Source: Bacteroides zoogleoformans
GTDB taxonomy: Bacteria > Bacteroidota > Bacteroidia > Bacteroidales > Bacteroidaceae
Assembly: GCF_002998435.1 (NCBI RefSeq)
Contig: NZ_CP027231.1
Span: 1-64,000, forward strand
DNA length: 64,000 bases
Reading direction: 5' to 3'
The notes beneath the pieces were generated by a model. It made no database searches. It saw nothing but the letters and a program-made list of their open reading frames with translations, and was not told the origin of the DNA. Below, one piece after another: positions 56,367 to 64,000 of this stretch; within the stretch, counting starts at the first letter, position 1, and every line of letters begins with the position of its first letter. The position numbers were made by a program, and so were the translations under genes.

Positions 56367-58001
56367 CTATAGTTTGTAAGTACATTTCACAACCTTATCC
56401 TCATCGAACATGAGCCATTCCAAACGGTCTGATTGGGGTGAGAAGACAAGTGGGGTGAAGGTCATCATACCGTTGAAAATCAGTTCACCTGACCGGCTGT
56501 ATTCCACCGTGCGCTTTCCGCTTCGGCTCTTGTAGATGCCGTAGACCGGAGTATCGCCATTCTTCACCTGATGCTTGCGTCGTTTGTCGGTCTGCTTGTT
56601 GAGGTTGTTGAGTTCTTCCTCGCAGATTTTTCTTATCTTTCCACACTCCCAAACGGCATATTCTGTCCCATTGTCCTTTGTGTCACGTTCAAGCAGCAGC
56701 GGCCATTCGCATCCGAAGCCACCGACACCTATCCTTGGCAAATCGGAAGCAGTTGCGCCACGGCCCACCGGGTAGCCACATTCCCAAGAGCAGAATGTCC
56801 AGCCTTCCGGCAGCTGGTACAGAACCTCAGAGCATACGGGCAGCGAGAACGATGCGGCCGGTAGTTTGTCGTAGGCATTTTTCAGCAGGTTTCCCACATT
56901 GATAACGGCATTCATATCCATACGACCTATGACACATTCGGGTAATTCACCATCGGCCACCAATTTTCTGCTGAGACGTATCATTTCAGTGGTATACTTC
57001 TTGCTTTCGTCAATCTGCCGTTGCAGTGAGGCGCGATATTCCTTGGCGGCCTCTAAGCGGTAGCTGTAGATTAGTTTGTCGGCCTCGTCGTAGAGCCGCT
57101 CGATCTCGATAGCGTTATCTGTGTCGCAAATCTTCTGCTTGATGACCTCCAGTTTGCCGGCATACTTTTTGGCGATGCTCTCGTAGCTGTGGTTTTCCTC
57201 ATGCATGACAAAGCGGATATGGCTCTGCGCCAGCTTACCCATCTTTGCTTCGTAACTGCTGAATGCCTGTGTCATCTGCTTTGTCTGGTTGCTGAAGTTA
57301 CGTGTATTCATAGCTATTTGCTGCATTTGTTGGATAAACTCTGGATGTGCTTTGAGGTAATCCTCTTGCTCTTTTTCACTCATTTTCTCAAGCTTTTCCA
57401 AATCCATACTGCCCGGATTCGTGCCGGTGATTTTCATCATCACTTTCTCCCGGATAGGTTTCTTCTGTACTTCTGTGACACTTTCGTCATTCAATATTGT
57501 CATTTCCGTCTTAGTCAGCCCGAAAAGCTCTTGCACCTTGCGTTCCCACTTGTCGCGCAACACTTCTATTTCTGCATCCGAGCATCCGGTGGCATTCTTC
57601 TCCAATTCCACAGCGCGAGTCACCACCGAGAGGATGTGCCGGAAATAGGTATCACGTTCCTCCATGGTGCTGCGAGCCATTTCCTCTGCCGTGGGGAGTG
57701 GTGGAAGTTCGCTCATCAGTGTTGATGCCGATGATGCGGTGCTAGGCTTGATAATACCATCCCAATTCAAGGTCACGGTACGGCGTTTGGGCACTATATC
57801 GCTTCCCGAGGGGACACTGATATTATTGCCATCTGTCTGCTCCACGTTTTCTCCGCTTTCCTCTTGTCGGTCTGCTGTGAGTCCTACAGCCTGCTGCGCT
57901 TTCTGTTTCAGTTTCTTCAAAAAGCCCTGTGCATCGGCTTCTGCCGGCACAAGCAAGGCCGCACATGCCAATGCTACGATTAATATGTTCTTTATCATCA
58001 T
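56367..58001 (-). CDS. Large secreted protein of unknown function
   Basis: The 544-residue protein has a signal peptide (MMIKNILIVALACAALLVPAEADA|Q), then GFLKKLKQKAQQAVG, an amphipathic Lys-rich stretch matching the start of the OmpA-like neighbour (GGLLNKVKQKVKDKVEQ). Residues 100-350 are mostly charged helix, with repeated long E/K-rich segments that may form coiled coil. The C-terminal third has a compact domain with several tryptophans and cysteines (GWTFCSWECGYPVGRGA, YAVWECGKIRKICEEEL) and ends in a beta-rich region with CTYKL. I do not recognise a family. It is third in the four-gene operon. Confidence 0.8.
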   Translation of the reverse strand: MMIKNILIVALACAALLVPAEADAQGFLKKLKQKAQQAVGLTADRQEESGENVEQTDGNNISVPSGSDIVPKRRTVTLNWDGIIKPSTASSASTLMSELPPLPTAEEMARSTMEERDTYFRHILSVVTRAVELEKNATGCSDAEIEVLRDKWERKVQELFGLTKTEMTILNDESVTEVQKKPIREKVMMKITGTNPGSMDLEKLEKMSEKEQEDYLKAHPEFIQQMQQIAMNTRNFSNQTKQMTQAFSSYEAKMGKLAQSHIRFVMHEENHSYESIAKKYAGKLEVIKQKICDTDNAIEIERLYDEADKLIYSYRLEAAKEYRASLQRQIDESKKYTTEMIRLSRKLVADGELPECVIGRMDMNAVINVGNLLKNAYDKLPAASFSLPVCSEVLYQLPEGWTFCSWECGYPVGRGATASDLPRIGVGGFGCEWPLLLERDTKDNGTEYAVWECGKIRKICEEELNNLNKQTDKRRKHQVKNGDTPVYGIYKSRSGKRTVEYSRSGELIFNGMMTFTPLVFSPQSDRLEWLMFDEDKVVKCTYKL

Positions 58002-58021
58002 TGGAATTTATCGGTTGATTC

Positions 58022-58729
58022 TTATTTGCCTGATTTTTCTTTTATTGCTTTCTGCACATTCTTATCGTCAAGTGCTTTCTCTGCCTCGTTGATGACAGCA
58101 TCCAGCGATTCCTGTAGGCCTTGGCTGATGCTGAGTGTGATACGCGATGGTGTCGCTGCTCTTTGTTCTTTCAGATCGCAGTCCACCATGTAGAATATTC
58201 CGTCCTTCACAAAATGCCAAGTTACCGATGTCCAAGGCTCGCCAAAACCGTCCTTGAGCCCTATGACCTTGTTTATCGGCTTTTCTTTCAAGGCCTCTTC
58301 CTTTGTCGTCGCATTGTCTCCGAATCCCACAACGCACTTGCCGCCTTCGGACTGTTTTGCCGTGCTGTTGTACAATTTGGTAAGGAAAGCGTTATACTCT
58401 TCTATGGTAATCTCCCCACTGTCTTCCTTCATAAATGTACCGTAAGCCTCGTTTTTATTGTTTGCAAAGAGCCCTTTGACGTAATACTTCCCTTTTTCGT
58501 TTTTCTCCTTGTATTTGAAGTCGGGAGTTGCGTCATTCACATTCAGCCCGAAAGCCTTGAGTGCCGCTTCAAATTGTTCTGTACCATTCATCTCCCCGAA
58601 GTCTTTGGACATCTCTTTTGCGACTTCCTGTGCTTCTTTTTCCGCTGTATCTGAGTTTTTTTTGTTCCCACAGCTTACCATCGTGGCGATACAGGTGATG
58701 AGTACCCATACCTTTGTTATCTGTTTCAT
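58022..58729 (-). CDS. Lipoprotein of unknown function in the OmpA operon
   Basis: From the ATG at 58727-58729 the protein has 235 residues with lipobox VSCG (cysteine near residue 20) followed by NKKNSD. The mature part begins with a charged helix (KEAQEVAKEMSKDFGEM), then beta segments, and ends with a helix (AVINEAEKALDDKNVQKAIKEKSG). I recognise no family. It sits between the OmpA-like gene (24 bases upstream) and the large secreted protein (20 bases downstream). The TTG-initiated longer reading is rejected. Confidence 0.78.
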   Translation of the reverse strand: MKQITKVWVLITCIATMVSCGNKKNSDTAEKEAQEVAKEMSKDFGEMNGTEQFEAALKAFGLNVNDATPDFKYKEKNEKGKYYVKGLFANNKNEAYGTFMKEDSGEITIEEYNAFLTKLYNSTAKQSEGGKCVVGFGDNATTKEEALKEKPINKVIGLKDGFGEPWTSVTWHFVKDGIFYMVDCDLKEQRAATPSRITLSISQGLQESLDAVINEAEKALDDKNVQKAIKEKSGK

Positions 58730-58753
58730 TATCGTTGGTGTTTTTGTTAACAA

Positions 58754-60028
58754 TTATTTCTTAATGAACTCTACACGGCGGTTCTTGGCGCGGCCCTCTG
58801 CCGTCGAGTTGTCGGCCACCGGCTCATGCGAGCCTTTGCCCACGGCTTTCAGGTTGAAGTCGTTCACGCCCATTCCGGCCAGTGCCTTGACGATGGTCTC
58901 GGCACGCCGCTGCGAGAGCGAGTCGTTGATTTTGTCAGACCCTTGGTTGTCGGTGTGTCCCTGCACCTCAAAGCGCACGGTCGGGTTCTTCTTCATGTAG
59001 TCGGCCACCTTCTGTAGCTCTGCCATCGACTCGGGTTTGAGCGTTGCTTTGCCTATGTCGAAGAGGATATTGTTGGTGACGAACTTGCCTGCCTCTGCCA
59101 TTGCCTTGTCAATGTCGCCGGCATTGCGGTCGTAAAGAGCCACCGCTCCCTGTCCGATGCGCACATTGCTGATGCACGAATAGGGATAACCCTCGCTGTT
59201 GGTGCTCTCGTATTCCATATACTTAGGAGCGAGCATATTCGGCACGTTGCAGAGACGTTGTCCATCGAGATATAGCTTGAAAGCTCGCTTGTTGAAAGAG
59301 ATAGCGAAATGATGCCAACCAGTCTTCAACTTTCCAGACAGATCCTGCTTTCCATAAGTGCTGCCCTGTGTTGGTTTCTGGCAGTTCCAGGTCACTCTTG
59401 CCGCTTGGTCATCCGGGCGATACCAAATTTCGACGTATGCGCAACGGTTGTTGTGCGTATTGATGTCTGCTTCCCTGCTCATCAGCCGAAGTTCATGGTT
59501 CATGTCCTCGCCTTTATTGGCGATATAGACATCCCATTCGATGGTGAACTCCTCGGGCAGGTAGTTGTACTGGTTCTTCTTCATCAATGGGAAGAGGGTG
59601 CCGTTCTGCGTGAACTTGGCCACCTTGCGGTCGCCTATTTGGGCAACTTCCATTGAACCGCCGTCCAAATCCCACTTGCTGGGGAACTCACCGACTTGCT
59701 CGCCCGAAAAGTTATCCTCGAAGAGCACTACGGCACCCTGTACAAAGTCGCTCTTGCTCTGGGTTACGGAAACATCTGTTTCTATCGTGTCACCAGCATC
59801 GCCATGAGAACCTTTTTCTTTTTCTTTCGTCTCACCTTTCACGGTATTGTCCACTTTTTCTTCCGCACTGTCAATGGTCTGGTCTATGGTGCGGTCCACC
59901 TTTTGTTCCACCTTGTCCTTTACTTTCTGCTTCACTTTGTTGAGCAGTCCACCAAACTGTGCGTGGGCACTCATGCCGCCTACTCCCAATAGGAGGATGA
60001 CAAGTACTAAACGGATACTTTGTTTCAT
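58754..60028 (-). CDS. OmpA-family protein with a LamG-like domain
   Basis: The 424-residue protein has a signal peptide (MKQSIRLVLVILLLGVGGMSAHA|Q), a Lys-rich heptad-like stretch (KVKQKVKDKVEQKVDRTIDQ), a concanavalin/LamG-like domain (about residues 105-290: FSGEQVGEFPSKWDLDGGSM, FTIEWDVYIANKGEDM, GWHHFAISFNKRAFKLYLDGQRL) and a C-terminal OmpA domain (about residues 310-424). The peptidoglycan-binding motif is NDSLSQRRAETIVKAL with VQGHTDNQG before it. There is no eight-strand barrel, so it is a periplasmic or lipid-free anchor to the cell wall. Unusual for this genome, a Shine-Dalgarno (AAGGAG) lies six bases before the ATG. First gene of the operon. Confidence 0.88.
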   Translation of the reverse strand: MKQSIRLVLVILLLGVGGMSAHAQFGGLLNKVKQKVKDKVEQKVDRTIDQTIDSAEEKVDNTVKGETKEKEKGSHGDAGDTIETDVSVTQSKSDFVQGAVVLFEDNFSGEQVGEFPSKWDLDGGSMEVAQIGDRKVAKFTQNGTLFPLMKKNQYNYLPEEFTIEWDVYIANKGEDMNHELRLMSREADINTHNNRCAYVEIWYRPDDQAARVTWNCQKPTQGSTYGKQDLSGKLKTGWHHFAISFNKRAFKLYLDGQRLCNVPNMLAPKYMEYESTNSEGYPYSCISNVRIGQGAVALYDRNAGDIDKAMAEAGKFVTNNILFDIGKATLKPESMAELQKVADYMKKNPTVRFEVQGHTDNQGSDKINDSLSQRRAETIVKALAGMGVNDFNLKAVGKGSHEPVADNSTAEGRAKNRRVEFIKK

Positions 60029-60070
60029 ATTTTCTCCTTTTTTAATAAGTGATTACTAAGTGTTTTGTAA

Positions 60071-60078
60071 CAAAGATA
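60071..60078 (-). promoter_or_regulatory. -7 box for the OmpA operon
   Basis: TATCTTTG on the minus strand, 42 bases before the OmpA-like ATG. No TTTG at the usual distance, so it probably needs an activator. Confidence 0.5.
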
Positions 60079-60101
60079 GGAGGGGAAAGGTATAGATTGA
60101 C

Positions 60102-60156
60102 TACCCAAAAGGGGGGAAAGATGAAAGGATGTGCTATATTCCACCTTTTTGGGGGG
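60102..60156. promoter_or_regulatory. Repeated G-tract motif between divergent promoters
   Basis: ACCCAAAAGGGGGG (60103-60116) and CACCTTTTTGGGGGG (60142-60156) occur 39 bases apart between the two divergent -7 boxes. Their symmetry and position suit a regulator binding site, possibly that of the LuxR-type regulator encoded nearby. Confidence 0.35.
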
Positions 60157-60177
60157 TGTGTTATCAGAAACATTGTC

Positions 60178-60185
60178 TATATTTG
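60178..60185 (+). promoter_or_regulatory. -7 box for the TPR kinase-regulator operon
   Basis: TATATTTG matches TAnnTTTG, 44 bases before the kinase ATG. No -33 TTTG at 19-21 bases. Confidence 0.5.
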
Positions 60186-60229
60186 CGAATAACATGTACT
60201 GTTTCTCAGGGCTTTTTATTAAAAGAATA

Positions 60230-62107
60230 ATGAAGCAAGTTTATTTCTTACTTTCCATCCTGTACATGCAGGCTATGACATTGCCTGCATCGGCATATTC
60301 CGACCACCGTAATCGAAAGGTAGATTCGTTGGAAAACGTGCTGCGTAAGGCTCCGCCTAAGGACAAGGTGGATTGTCTGAGGATTTACAATGACCTGGCA
60401 TGGGGGTATTTGGAGATTAACGAACAGAAATCGACTTATTATGCCGACTGCGGCATTGCGCTGGCACAAGAAGTGAAAGACTACCGTAAACTGGCGGATT
60501 TATATCGTATTAAGGGTATGCATCATTGGGGAAACTCACGTTATGGGCAGGCGAAGGCTTGCTTCGACAAGTCGCTTGATGTGTTAGGACTGATGCGCAA
60601 GAGTGGAAAGTATGACGAAAGGACGATAGACGACACTGAATCGTCCATTTACGGCAGCATGGGCAATCTCTATAATACGTGGGGAAACGACGCAAAGGCA
60701 ATCTATTACTATCTTCAGGCTCTGAAGCTATTCCAGAAACATGGTTGGAAAGAGAGTGAATCGATAGCCTATAGCTGTATTGCCGAACTCTATTACGGCA
60801 TGGGCAACCTCAAGCGGGCGGAGACCTATCTGGCCAAAGGTATTGCCGCAGCCAAGACGACCCGTGATTCACTGATGCTTTGTAATAACTATAGAGGTAT
60901 GGCCAAGATTCATATGCAGCACAAGCAGTACGAAAAGGCCGAGCGGTTAATGGACTTCGTCTACCGCTATACCTTCAGTCATCCCGATGAGGAGGGCAGT
61001 TCACGTGGCGACTGCCTGCTCTGCATGGCCGATATCTATCTTGCCAAAGGCGACCTGAAAAAGGCCGAGCAAGTCATTGACCTGCATGAGACTATGAACC
61101 GCGATATGCACCGTTCCGAGGCTTCTTTCGAGTGTCAGAAGGCACAATTGGCCATGTTGAAAGGTGATTGGACAAAGGTTTGCGAACAGGCCAAGCGTGC
61201 TTTGGAAGAAGATGGGCAGGCACCTGAGATAGGGGTGGCGGCTGCATGGCTGTTGGCCAAAGCTTACGCTCATATGGGCGAGCCGGCTAAGGCGGTGAGC
61301 ATGATGGACAAGGCCGACTCGCTTCGCACCCGGCAAGCCAATCATGCCTATCAAACTTCGCTTGCCGAGCAGGAAGTACGGTTCGACAGTGAACGCAAAG
61401 ATATCAAGATTGAACAACTGGTGAATGCCCGTGCCACCTATCTGATGCTATTCCTTGCAGCAACGCTGTTGGTGGTATTACTCATCGCATTGTTTTTTTA
61501 TCGCCGTAAAGCGAACAAGCGGCAGAAGGAGTTACTTACTGCTCGAATCATCATGGAGACAGAGGTGAAAGAACGGCAAATGTTGGCCAAGGACTTGCAT
61601 GATGGACTTGGAGGTATGTTGTCACTTTTGAAGTTGAAGATCCGTGAACAAGTGACGGGTGAGCCGTTGCGGATATTGGATAAGTCGATTGCCGACCTGC
61701 GACGCATCTCTCATCACATGATGCCGGAAGAGTTAATCACCCATGGATTGGAAGTGTCGTTGCGTGATTTTGCCGCTTCAGTACCTGGTGCCCAATTTCA
61801 CTTCTTCGGAGAGCGCAACCACCTGCAACAGGACGTAGAGTTAGTGCTCTACCGTTGTGCCTACGAACTGGTGAACAATGTCATGAAGCATGCCGCTGCC
61901 GCCCGCATTGACATTCAGCTTATTCAGCAGTCCGGAAGTATCATCCTCACAGTGAGCGACAACGGAAAGGGCTTTGATGTCTCACAAGAAACAAAGGGCA
62001 TGGGATTGCAGAATATCCGAGCGCGCATCGCCCGTTACCAAGGTCGGATGGAAATTATCTCCCATATGGGAGAAGGAACGGAAATAAATGTAACAATACC
62101 GCTATGA
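60230..62107 (+). CDS. TPR-containing sensor histidine kinase (NarX/DesK type)
   Basis: From the ATG at 60230 the protein has 625 residues with a signal peptide (MKQVYFLLSILYMQAMTLPASA). A longer reading from 60131 would cross the promoter. The periplasmic part is a chain of about seven TPR units (for example EKSTYYADCGIALAQEV, AKAIYYYLQALKLFQKHG, KKAEQVIDLHETMNRD), then one membrane segment (about residues 405-425), a HisKA_3 dimerisation domain with histidine near residue 457 (KDLHDGLGGMLSLLKLKI) and a HATPase domain (YELVNNVMKHAAA, DNGKGFD, GMGLQNIRARI). It phosphorylates the LuxR-type regulator whose gene overlaps by four bases. The TPR array suggests protein or peptide sensing in the periplasm. 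Confidence 0.92.
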   Translation: MKQVYFLLSILYMQAMTLPASAYSDHRNRKVDSLENVLRKAPPKDKVDCLRIYNDLAWGYLEINEQKSTYYADCGIALAQEVKDYRKLADLYRIKGMHHWGNSRYGQAKACFDKSLDVLGLMRKSGKYDERTIDDTESSIYGSMGNLYNTWGNDAKAIYYYLQALKLFQKHGWKESESIAYSCIAELYYGMGNLKRAETYLAKGIAAAKTTRDSLMLCNNYRGMAKIHMQHKQYEKAERLMDFVYRYTFSHPDEEGSSRGDCLLCMADIYLAKGDLKKAEQVIDLHETMNRDMHRSEASFECQKAQLAMLKGDWTKVCEQAKRALEEDGQAPEIGVAAAWLLAKAYAHMGEPAKAVSMMDKADSLRTRQANHAYQTSLAEQEVRFDSERKDIKIEQLVNARATYLMLFLAATLLVVLLIALFFYRRKANKRQKELLTARIIMETEVKERQMLAKDLHDGLGGMLSLLKLKIREQVTGEPLRILDKSIADLRRISHHMMPEELITHGLEVSLRDFAASVPGAQFHFFGERNHLQQDVELVLYRCAYELVNNVMKHAAAARIDIQLIQQSGSIILTVSDNGKGFDVSQETKGMGLQNIRARIARYQGRMEIISHMGEGTEINVTIPL

Positions 62108-62724
62108 ACTATAAAATAGATGTCAATATCGCTGACGATCATACGATGCTTACCGAAGGATTAGTAGAAGCCATCAATTCCTATGATAAAGTGCATGTCA
62201 GTCGCACCTTTGCCACCTTGGAGCAGTGTAGGCGGACACTCTCCGTCCGCATGCCTGACGTATTATTACTCGATATATCCATGCCCGACGGTAGCGGAAT
62301 CGATTTCTGTCGTGAGGTTGTTGCGGCATATTCTTCTGTGAAGGTCATAGCTATCAGCAGCCACGATGAATACTCTATTATTCAGAAAATGATGAGTAGC
62401 GGGGCTCATGGCTACGTGTTGAAAAATATCTCCGTACCAGAGCTTGTTGCTGCTGTTATCAGTGTTTATCACGGAGAGCCGTATGTCTGCGAGGAGGTGA
62501 AGGGCATCATGGCTAAAGGTGCTTCAGAGGAAATCTACCTTACTGAGGTGGAAAGGAAGATACTCCGGCTTCTCTGCGAGGGATTGACGAATGCCGAAAT
62601 AGCAGACAGAATTTACTTGAGTCATGAAACTGTCAATTGGTATCGCAAACGGCTGCTCTCGAAATTCAATGTCAAGAACACAGCAGCCTTAGTTGCTGTC
62701 GCACTGAAGCAGTTGCTGATTTGA
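62104..62724 (+). CDS. NarL/LuxR-type response regulator
   Basis: The 206-residue protein has a receiver domain (acidic pocket at Asp11-Asp12, phospho-acceptor Asp57 in LLLDISMPDGSG, conserved Lys in YVLKNIS) and a C-terminal LuxR HTH (LTEVERKILRLLCEGLTNAEIADRIYLSHETVNWYRKRLLSKF). Its start overlaps the kinase stop, so the pair is co-translated. It probably regulates the divergent OmpA operon and itself. Confidence 0.96.
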   Translation: MNYKIDVNIADDHTMLTEGLVEAINSYDKVHVSRTFATLEQCRRTLSVRMPDVLLLDISMPDGSGIDFCREVVAAYSSVKVIAISSHDEYSIIQKMMSSGAHGYVLKNISVPELVAAVISVYHGEPYVCEEVKGIMAKGASEEIYLTEVERKILRLLCEGLTNAEIADRIYLSHETVNWYRKRLLSKFNVKNTAALVAVALKQLLI

Positions 62725-62788
62725 ATAAAGACTCATTGTTGCTGCCGAAATTCAGGGGGGGACTCTATCTTTTTTATCCTTGCAACTT

Positions 62789-63008
62789 TTCTTTTGATTT
62801 TATTTTACACATTCCGGAGAAAGAACTCTTGTTGCCCGGTGCTTTTTTATTCATTTCCTGACTGAACGGGATTCAGTCGGCGACTGAAACCGTTTCAGTC
62901 AGGGAGTGAAACCATTTCAGTCGCCGACTGATTGTCCCCCTCTCAGAATACCTTCTCGACAGGGGTGGTGACTTAGGGCATAAGATGGTGCATGGTAATA
63001 AATAATTA
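62789..63008. repeat. Interspersed palindromic element, copy B
   Basis: Same organisation and strand as copy A: a perfect 17-bp inverted repeat (TCAGTCGGCGACTGAAA at 62873-62889, TTTCAGTCGCCGACTGA at 62915-62931), flanked by matching sequence on both sides and ending CATGGTAATAAATAATTA. Differences from copy A are scattered and include a few short indels. It lies between the response regulator and the convergent RhuM gene; the rest of 62725-63138 has no gene. Confidence 0.88.
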
Positions 63009-63138
63009 GTTATAGGAACTTATCAATCTAACCGATGAGATTAAAATTGTTCAAAACTTGGCAGTAGAACTAACTATTGATTGCTGAAAAATAAAAGTGT
63101 TTTGAGGCATCAAATTATTATTTTAATGCTTTATGACA

Positions 63139-64000
63139 TTAAGATTCTCCTTTTAGTCGCTTTATTTCTTCATCGAAATCTGAAATATACTCTGCATCTT
63201 GTTTTTGGCGAAAGACCTCATACTCTTGCTCTGCTTTCAATTTTGCCTCCAATGCGGAAATGCTTCCTGGACTTTCAAGCAGAGGGCGCCCGGCTACTGT
63301 CAGAAATCCATCAAGTAAAATACTCCAATCGCGCATAGTCATAGGAATCTCCTGCTCGGCGCGATCTTCTGCCAAGTCAAGATAAGCAGATACAAGGCGG
63401 TTGATAGCCGTCATGTGCTTTTGGTCGAGATAATTCTTGACTATTGTAACATCAGACTTCATCACTTTCCCGTCTGGCGCGTGTCTCCATGTGGTCAGTC
63501 CCATATGGGGCTGATTCGCATCAGCCTTATCATAGATAATCTCTGCTGCCGTCTGTCCAGAAATAGCCCAATGCAACTTGTTTTGCACTGATGCAAAGAA
63601 AAGCTTTGTCTCCGGCGCTTGCTTATCGTAGTCAATCGACAGAGCATAAATATCCGTAATCTTTTGATAGAAGCGTCGTTCGCTGGCACGTATCTCACGA
63701 ATATCTTCAAGTAAATCCTTAAAATAGTCATGCCCGAACCGTTCACCTTGCTTCAAACGGTTTTTATCAAGCACATAGCCTTTGGTAATGAACGAATTGA
63801 GTACTTGTGTTGCCCACTTCCGAAAACGTGTGGCTTGTTCCGAATTGACACGATACCCCACAGCGATAATTGCGTCCAAGGGGTAGAATGTTACCTCACG
63901 TGCCACTTGGCGAGTGCCCTCGTTCTGAACTATTCGGAATTTCCGAATAGTTCCTTCTTCCGATAGCTCTTCTGTGCTAAATATACTTTTCAAGTGTTCG
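63139..64000 (-). CDS. RhuM-family protein, 5' end outside the window
   Basis: The minus-strand frame is open to the right edge of the window, so the start is not seen; about 287 residues are present. The RhuM family core is clear: VTFYPLDAIIAVGYRVNSEQATRFRKWATQVLNSF, GYVLDKNRLKQGERFG, the helical DLLEDIREIRASERRFYQKITDIYA, and FFASVQNKLHWAISGQTAAEIIYDKAD. RhuM proteins are common on genomic islands and near restriction or toxin genes; first described near Salmonella pathogenicity island 3, their function is still unclear. The C-terminus is Glu/Lys-rich. Confidence 0.88.
   Translation of the reverse strand, partial: EHLKSIFSTEELSEEGTIRKFRIVQNEGTRQVAREVTFYPLDAIIAVGYRVNSEQATRFRKWATQVLNSFITKGYVLDKNRLKQGERFGHDYFKDLLEDIREIRASERRFYQKITDIYALSIDYDKQAPETKLFFASVQNKLHWAISGQTAAEIIYDKADANQPHMGLTTWRHAPDGKVMKSDVTIVKNYLDQKHMTAINRLVSAYLDLAEDRAEQEIPMTMRDWSILLDGFLTVAGRPLLESPGSISALEAKLKAEQEYEVFRQKQDAEYISDFDEEIKRLKGES

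Noticed and set aside
52870..63008. Copies A and B as attL/attR of one integrated element
   Set aside because: They differ by many scattered substitutions and indels, there is no integrase between them, and a related palindrome exists at 15.5 kb. A repeat family is simpler.

Overview
The window looks like chromosome from a gut Bacteroidales bacterium, most likely genus Bacteroides. The grounds are: Bacteroides-type promoter boxes (TTTG, about 20 bases, TAnnTTTG) instead of sigma-70 boxes; few Shine-Dalgarno sequences; many lipoproteins with an acidic stretch after the lipobox cysteine; a SusG-like surface amylase with a BACON domain; a HmuY/HmuR haem locus; a BspA-like leucine-rich repeat protein; and a histidine kinase fused to a receiver and an AraC output domain.

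Layout. 1-1.6 kb: 5' part of iorA and mltG (both minus), then tRNA-Thr(CGT). 2.0-7.4 kb: a short polysaccharide unit of a degenerate CapD-like protein, a Wza-like export protein and a Wzz-like chain-length protein. 7.4-9.2 kb: dnaJ (broken by a one-base frameshift) and grpE. 9.5-15.3 kb: an ABC-F ATPase, a BspA-like LRR protein, a CPBP protease and Tex. 15.8-18.1 kb: orphan SusG-like amylase. 18.2-22.2 kb: FemAB-like acetyltransferase, nitroreductase, small membrane protein, DUF2520 protein, KdsC and Maf. 22.2-30.2 kb (minus): TPR protein, porin, pgk, nth, MFS transporter, pheS. 30.6-35.0 kb: GHL10 lipoprotein-like hydrolase, then a minus-strand operon of an unusually short hybrid two-component regulator and two half-size chromate transporters. 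35.3-39.3 kb: a 10-unit, 23-bp minisatellite and purL. 39.6-43.5 kb: LysE exporter, DUF4924 protein, rfbD and prfC.

43.5-55.6 kb is accessory DNA bracketed by a roughly 0.9-kb direct repeat of the 3' part of prfC (13 differences over about 906 bases). Inside are hmuY, a TonB-dependent haem-type receptor, four secreted or lipoprotein genes, an outer-membrane barrel gene and an IS110-family element with a strongly structured 3' noncoding region. Recombination between the two prfC pieces would remove the block and leave prfC intact.

55.7-62.7 kb holds two divergent units: a four-gene minus-strand operon (OmpA/LamG protein, lipoprotein, large secreted protein, lysozyme-like protein) and a plus-strand TPR histidine kinase with a NarL-type regulator. 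They share one intergenic region with facing promoter boxes and a repeated G-tract motif, so the kinase pair probably controls the envelope operon. The window ends inside a RhuM-family gene.

Three intergenic regions (15.5, 52.9 and 62.9 kb) carry related palindromic elements built on CGACTGAAACCRTTTCA. All calls come from reading the sequence; no database search was run.
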